Source of the DNA: Vicinamibacteria bacterium
Lineage (GTDB): Bacteria > Acidobacteriota > Vicinamibacteria > Fen-336 > JAGNNV01
DNA length: 34,472 nucleotides
Assembly: GCA_019694155.1 (NCBI GenBank)
Contig: JAIBCN010000097.1
Span: 1-34,472 of the forward strand
Direction of reading: 5' to 3'
Every line of letters starts with the position of its first letter. Position 1 is the first letter of the stretch. Positions 30,687-34,472 of the stretch are shown piece after piece. The notes under the pieces were generated by a model. It was not told the DNA's origin and did not search any database. It saw only the letters and a program-made list of their open reading frames with translations. A program made the translations under genes and the position numbers.

Positions 30687-32378
30687 TTACGAAGGGTTGT
30701 CGCTCGGTGAGGCGTCGGGGTGAGGCGCTTTCATCTCAGCGTCGATTCGGTCGCGAGTCCCCCGGAAAACGAGCAGGCCCGCCTGGTCATCGGCGATCCA
30801 GAGGTTGCCCTGGGCGTCGAAGGACAGGCCCTCCTGCTGAACGCCCGGCAGAACGATCTCGGCCTGCTCCTCACCGGTCACCTTGAGCATGGCCAGCCGG
30901 TCCTTGGAATCGGCGATCACGAAGAGCCGGTCCAGCGAGGCCTCGTAGGTGACCGCGGTGAGGTCGTCGCGGTTGGGCACCTCGGTGCGGCTCACCAGCG
31001 ATTCCGCCCCCAGTGTGCCCGCGGCCTGCAAGGGATCGAAGGCAAGCGCCACCAGCATGGCCGGCTTGCGCTGGTGAACAAGATAGAAGGTGCCGCCTCC
31101 GGGGCGGCCGTCCTCCTTGCGGAAGGCCAGGCCCTCGAACCCCTGATTCTTGTCAACACCCGCCTCTCCCAGAAGCGCCACGTCGTCGAGTTTGAATTTC
31201 CCGGTCTTCTTTCCGGTGGAAGGATCGAGGACGATGAGCTCCCCCTTCTTCTCGGAAAGGAGGACGAGACGGCCCGAGGGTGTGTGGACGGCCACGTCTT
31301 CCAGGTTGCCGCCGGTGGGAATCTGAGCGACCACCTTGCCGTCCGTGGCCACCTCCACGAGCGACCCTTCATCGCCCACAACGAACAGCGTGCCCCGGCT
31401 CGGCGAGAACACGATGCCGGAAGGCTCCTTGACGCCCGCGACCGCGAAGCGCTCCGGCTCCCCCAGGATCGCCCATCCGCCCTTGCGGGGCTTCCCGGCC
31501 TTGATCTTGGGCGCGGGCTCCACGGTGGCGACTTCGGTGAGCGTCGCCTTGTGCTCGACCCAGGCGGCCACACCAAGGGCGATGAGCAGGCCCGCGGTGA
31601 GGACGGTGATGGCCTGAAGGCCGAGGTAGAGCTTCGCCACCGCGTTGTATTTCGCCTTGTTGATCCGGGCGAGCGTGTGGAGCTGGGTGGCGAGCTCGGC
31701 ATTGAGCTGGCTCACGCGGACCGATTGCCAGGCCTTGAGGTAGGTAGGCGTGTCGTAGCGCAGGGCATCCACGAAGAAACGGAGACCGAGGCTCTCCTCC
31801 TTCTCGGGAACCGTCCCCCGAAGGGCGACATCCGGAATGCTGCGCGGGCGCAGCGACTCGATGGCCTGCACCAGGAAGTAGATGGCGATGACCGCGTACA
31901 CACCGAAGTAGGTGTAGAGCCACAGGGTGAGGTTCGGAGGGAGCCTCGAAAGAAGGTCGGACCGCGTGCCCAGGATGATGATGGCGGCATTGAGCGCGCC
32001 CATGATGAGAAGCGCGAAGCGCGCCTTGTGATCCGCGAGATCCACCAGGTCCTGGGATTCCTTGACCGCGTCCAGGAGCGCCTTGTACCGCTCCCAGGGG
32101 CCGGCCCGCTTGAATTCCTTCTTCTTCTTCTTCTTGTCCTTCTCCTTGTCCTTCTCTTTTTCCTTATCCCTGTCTTTCCCTTTCTCCTTGTCGCGCTCCT
32201 TGTCCTTGTCCTTGTCCTTCTTGTGCGCGTCCTTCAAGACGGGCTCGCCCGCTTTGTGTTCGACGGCGGCAGGCGCAGGAGCCGGGGGCTCGATGGGGGA
32301 AGGCTCGGGCTCGGAAACGGACCGCGTCTCTTCCGAGGCGGGCGCCTCGGGTTCGGGGTTGGGGTCAGCGGGATTCAT
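30687..32378 (-). CDS. PycTM-like membrane domain fused to SdiA-regulated-type beta-propeller
   Basis: A 563-residue protein. Residues 1-50 are acidic/Pro-rich; 52-90 is an almost pure Lys-Asp/Lys-Glu tract. Residues about 95-275 resemble the Pycsar effector transmembrane family (DUF5706): LVDLADHKARFALLIMGALN, a second helix YFGVYAVIAIYFLVQAI, the segment LGLRFFVDALRYDTPTYL, then TQLHTLARINKAKYNAVAK and a third helix. Three helices would put the N terminus inside and the C terminus outside. Residues about 305-540 form a propeller of the SdiA-regulated/phytase-like type (EPSGIVFSPSRGTLFVVGDEG, GFEGLAFRKEDG, GLSFDAQGNLWIADD). No nucleotide cyclase, the usual Pycsar partner, is in the window, so defence is not supported. 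A membrane-tethered periplasmic propeller working with the adjacent porins is the simplest reading. Confidence 0.75.
   Translation of the reverse strand: MNPADPNPEPEAPASEETRSVSEPEPSPIEPPAPAPAAVEHKAGEPVLKDAHKKDKDKDKERDKEKGKDRDKEKEKDKEKDKKKKKKEFKRAGPWERYKALLDAVKESQDLVDLADHKARFALLIMGALNAAIIILGTRSDLLSRLPPNLTLWLYTYFGVYAVIAIYFLVQAIESLRPRSIPDVALRGTVPEKEESLGLRFFVDALRYDTPTYLKAWQSVRVSQLNAELATQLHTLARINKAKYNAVAKLYLGLQAITVLTAGLLIALGVAAWVEHKATLTEVATVEPAPKIKAGKPRKGGWAILGEPERFAVAGVKEPSGIVFSPSRGTLFVVGDEGSLVEVATDGKVVAQIPTGGNLEDVAVHTPSGRLVLLSEKKGELIVLDPSTGKKTGKFKLDDVALLGEAGVDKNQGFEGLAFRKEDGRPGGGTFYLVHQRKPAMLVALAFDPLQAAGTLGAESLVSRTEVPNRDDLTAVTYEASLDRLFVIADSKDRLAMLKVTGEEQAEIVLPGVQQEGLSFDAQGNLWIADDQAGLLVFRGTRDRIDAEMKAPHPDASPSDNPS
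32109..32225 (-). repeat. Low-complexity Lys-Asp/Lys-Glu coding tract
   Basis: Residues 52-90 of the fusion protein are nearly all Lys, Asp and Glu in alternation, seen on the plus strand as repeated CTTGTC and CTTCTC units. The frame is preserved on both sides, so it is real coding sequence, and it is prone to length change by slippage. Confidence 0.85.
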
Positions 32379-32462
32379 TCACGGCCTGGAGTATCCATAG
32401 GATAAGGCAATTGCCGCCGCTCGGAGTTCCGACGATAACCCCGGGCTGGGAGGCTCCAAGTC

Positions 32463-33884
32463 TTACTGGAACATGAACTGAATCCGGGCGAGGACCGAGA
32501 AATAGGCGCCTCTCTTCCCCGGCACGGGCGCCGTCTTGGGATCGTCGTACCTCTCCCACATGGCCGTGGCCTGCAGCTTCATGAAGAAGGAAGCCCAGTA
32601 GTTCACGCCCGCCTCGATGGCGAGCGCGCCTTCGGGGGCCAGGTTCGCGACCCGGCTGCCCGAGCTGACGGGAACCGAAGCGGAGCCGGTGTCGTCGAAC
32701 CGGAGCGTCTCGACGCGCGCCACCAGCTCGACGGCGCCCGGCCCGCCCTGAAACAAGGATGCACGAGGCTCCACGACAACACCCTTCCTCTGTCCGATGA
32801 GGAGGTATGACGCCTGCGCGCTGACACCGTGGCCGAGCACATCGGGCAGATCCTCGCCGATCGCGCTCTGGCCCACTCGTTCCTCCCGCTGCTCCAGGTA
32901 CTCCCCGAGGAAGCGGAAGGGACCATTCGTGTAGGAGAGGCTCGTGGAGAGCGTCCGCCGCATCCCGTTGACGTGCGGGCGGCTCCAGAAAGTGAACCCC
33001 GTCGCGGTCTGGCCGAAGGCGCCCTTGGCCACGGGCGGCACAATGCCCCGCACCGGATCGGCGGTGACCCGCCCCTGGAGAAACGAGCCCGACAACTGGA
33101 ACCCCCGGGGGAGATTCACGGCCGCCCTGGCCGCGCCGGAGGGGCCCGCCCTTCGCACGCCCTTGTAACCGTCGCCCATGAAAGCGCCGGCCAGGTACTC
33201 GAAGCGGCCATGAACGCCCGCGGCGGTGAGGCCCCAGTCGCGCTCCGGGACGATGCGGGTCGCGATCATGCTGCGGTCCACGAAGTCGGTGTTGTTGGTG
33301 AGTGCGCTGAACTCGCGGCTGCCCGGCAGTTTGAAGAACCCCGCTCGAACGCTGAGGGCTTTGGAAAACGAGTAGGTGCCGGCCAGGAGCTTGAGGTGCG
33401 GTACGCCCGGGGCAAGATGGCGAGGCTCGACCTGAAACTCGAGCAGGGTCTTGCCGAGCTGAGCTTTCGATCCGAGACGGAAGCGGCGAAGCTCATGCTT
33501 CTTGGCCTGCTTCCGGGAAGAACTCGGATCCACCACATCCCAGTCGAAGAAGCGGAGATCTTCCTGAAAGTAGCCGGTGAGCTCCACTTTGGACGCGCCC
33601 TTCTTCCAGGCGAAGCGCTCCCGCCGCCATCCGCTGTTTTCGACCTCGGGCGTCTTGGGGGGCGCGGGCGCCGCCTGGGCTCCGTCTTTCCCGTCGCTCG
33701 AGTCCGAGGCCCGGTCCGGCGGCGACTGCTGAGGGACGGGAGCGAACGCGAAGAGCGGCGAAGCGAGGAGGAGAACGATCGGCAGGCCCAGAAGCGCGAC
33801 GCGCGGAGGACGTCCGGCACCCGGGCGCAGGACTCGGGCGTCGGAAGCGCGGCGAAAGGGGCGGAACGACACTGCCGCGATCAT
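32463..33884 (-). CDS. Phosphate-selective porin O/P-family outer-membrane protein (paralogue)
   Basis: A 473-residue protein. The N terminus is Arg-rich, then a hydrophobic segment (VALLGLPIVLLLASPLFAFA) as signal peptide and a Pro/Asp/Ala linker. The barrel follows: GYFQEDLRFFDW, LRRFRLGSKAQLGKTLLEF, GFFKLPGSREFSALTNN, TDFVDRSMIATRIVPERDWG, FGQTATGFTFWSRPHVNG and the final strand VLARIQFMFQ. It is clearly paralogous to the porin at 29345-30658 but diverged, implying an old duplication with separate cargo. A TATTCT -10-like box directly touches the ATG at 33884, so the true start might be the GTG at 33872, shortening the unusually long signal peptide. First gene of the minus-strand block. 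Confidence 0.85.
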   Translation of the reverse strand: MIAAVSFRPFRRASDARVLRPGAGRPPRVALLGLPIVLLLASPLFAFAPVPQQSPPDRASDSSDGKDGAQAAPAPPKTPEVENSGWRRERFAWKKGASKVELTGYFQEDLRFFDWDVVDPSSSRKQAKKHELRRFRLGSKAQLGKTLLEFQVEPRHLAPGVPHLKLLAGTYSFSKALSVRAGFFKLPGSREFSALTNNTDFVDRSMIATRIVPERDWGLTAAGVHGRFEYLAGAFMGDGYKGVRRAGPSGAARAAVNLPRGFQLSGSFLQGRVTADPVRGIVPPVAKGAFGQTATGFTFWSRPHVNGMRRTLSTSLSYTNGPFRFLGEYLEQREERVGQSAIGEDLPDVLGHGVSAQASYLLIGQRKGVVVEPRASLFQGGPGAVELVARVETLRFDDTGSASVPVSSGSRVANLAPEGALAIEAGVNYWASFFMKLQATAMWERYDDPKTAPVPGKRGAYFSVLARIQFMFQ

Positions 33885-33889
33885 AGAAT
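33884..33889 (+). promoter_or_regulatory. -10 box (TAGAAT) of a divergent overlapping promoter pair
   Basis: TAGAAT ends exactly 6 bases before ATG 33896 on the plus strand. The overlapping minus-strand TATTCT (33885-33890) faces the porin gene, so the two divergent genes share one AT-rich core only 12 bases apart. Confidence 0.5.
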
Positions 33890-33895
33890 AGGCGG

Positions 33896-34472
33896 ATGTC
33901 GCGGATGATTCCGGGCGCGGGGGCAGGGCTTATTCTCGTCATGACCATGGCGGCCGGAGTCATCGAAGCTCAGGTGGAAGAACTCCAACCGGGAGCTCTT
34001 TCGAAGGAGCACGAAACCCGCGCCTTCGTCACCATCGCGGCGCCCTGCCTCACCCCGGAGCATCTCTCGAACGAGATCGCGCGGCTCGCCGCGGCTCATC
34101 GCGAAGAGGTGAGGGTGGAGACGATCGGGTCGTCCTTCCACGGCCGGGACATCCGGATGATCTCCATCGGTCACGGGCCGAAGTCCATCCTGCTCTGGTC
34201 CCAGATGCACGGCGACGAGCCCTCCGCGACGCCCGCCCTGCTCGACCTCGCGGACTTCCTGGCGCGTGAGGCCAAGACGGCAGGCGTCGCCCGCATCCTG
34301 GACTCCTTCACCCTGCGGATGATCCCCATGCTCAATCCGGATGGGGCCTCCGTCTACGAGCGACGGAACGCGCAGGGCATCGACATCAACCGCGACGCCC
34401 TCATGCTGGCCACACCCGAGGGACGGCTTCTCAAGTCGATCCGCGATCGCTTCTCTCCCATCCTGGGCTTCA
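33896..34472 (+). CDS. M14-family zinc carboxypeptidase, N-terminal part (3' end outside window)
   Basis: The first 192 residues of an exported peptidase: signal-like segment (GLILVMTMAAGVIEAQ), a prodomain-like stretch, then the M14 catalytic fold with the zinc motif His105-x2-Glu108 (WSQMHGDEPSATPALLDL), MIPMLNPDGASVYERRNAQGIDINRD with the substrate-binding Asn-Arg pair, and LLKSIRDRFSPILGF at the cut end. The family removes C-terminal residues from peptides or trims cell-wall peptides. The third zinc ligand and catalytic Glu lie beyond the window. The start at 33896 is supported by the -10 box 6 bases upstream. Confidence 0.9.
   Translation, partial: MSRMIPGAGAGLILVMTMAAGVIEAQVEELQPGALSKEHETRAFVTIAAPCLTPEHLSNEIARLAAAHREEVRVETIGSSFHGRDIRMISIGHGPKSILLWSQMHGDEPSATPALLDLADFLAREAKTAGVARILDSFTLRMIPMLNPDGASVYERRNAQGIDINRDALMLATPEGRLLKSIRDRFSPILGF

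Noticed and set aside
32109..32225. Frameshift or assembly error in the repetitive CTT-rich stretch
   Set aside because: The reading frame continues correctly into a recognisable membrane domain, and Lys/Asp/Glu tails of this kind are plausible protein.
30687..32378. A Pycsar anti-phage defence system
   Set aside because: No pyrimidine cyclase gene is in the window, and the C-terminal propeller and porin neighbours point to an envelope role.
1..34472. Insertion sequences, prophage, tRNA or rRNA genes
   Set aside because: No transposase or integrase domains, no terminal inverted repeats and no cloverleaf-like segments were seen in the short intergenic spaces.

Overview
This is a 34.5 kb stretch of a GC-rich bacterial chromosome carrying 29 genes, the first and last cut by the window edges. 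Coding density is very high and no gene-free stretch exceeds about 200 bases. I see no insertion sequence, prophage, CRISPR array, tRNA or rRNA. The outer-membrane porins, periplasmic and secreted enzymes, and OxyR-type regulator point to a diderm heterotroph. The mix (several secreted hydrolases, CotH kinase, a GAF protein with a C-terminal block I associate with Acidobacteriota proteins) makes a Thermoanaerobaculia-like acidobacterium my best guess. That placement is inference only.

Layout. 1-566: C-terminal end of a sigma-54 activator. 573-3335 (-): secreted propeller/gamma-glutamyltransferase fusion. 3434-4486 (+): proline racemase-family enzyme. 4493-7233 (-): aat, a VOC-VOC-Rieske fusion protein and an overlapping methyltransferase. 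7320-11235 (+): a small GspC/PDZ-like protein and a large PAS/GAF/GGDEF/EAL protein. 11269-12405 (+): transsulfuration enzyme. 12455-14497 (-): membrane PAS histidine kinase. 14576-15679 (+): enolase-superfamily dehydratase of hydroxyproline type. 15728-16594 (-): EamA transporter. 16776-20037 (+): oxyR, a TerB-like protein, a DUF2238 membrane protein and a secreted protein made of eleven 32-residue two-cysteine repeats. 20105-25809 (+): thiolase, GAF signalling protein, lytic transglycosylase, RNase PH. 25816-26349 (-): envelope protein of unknown function. 26444-28059 (+): cytochrome c-prime-like protein, DUF1569 protein, 3-methyladenine glycosylase. 28087-33884 (-): porin, PycTM-like/SdiA-regulated-like fusion protein, second porin and CotH kinase. 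33896-end (+): M14 carboxypeptidase.

How genes work together. The two hydroxyproline-type enzymes (3434 and 14576) suggest use of collagen-type or cell-wall imino acids, which fits the secreted peptidases. The minus-strand porin/PycTM-like/porin/CotH block looks like one envelope operon. It pairs two paralogous phosphate-selective-type porins with a secreted kinase fold and a periplasmic phytase-like propeller tethered by a membrane domain that resembles the Pycsar effector. It is the most system-like novelty in the window.

Expression. Several genes have a TANNNT -10 box ending only 6-10 bases before the start codon (exactly 6 in five cases), so much of this genome is probably transcribed as leaderless mRNA. 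Other genes have normal Shine-Dalgarno sites. Three promoters with recognisable -35 boxes share an 18-base spacer.
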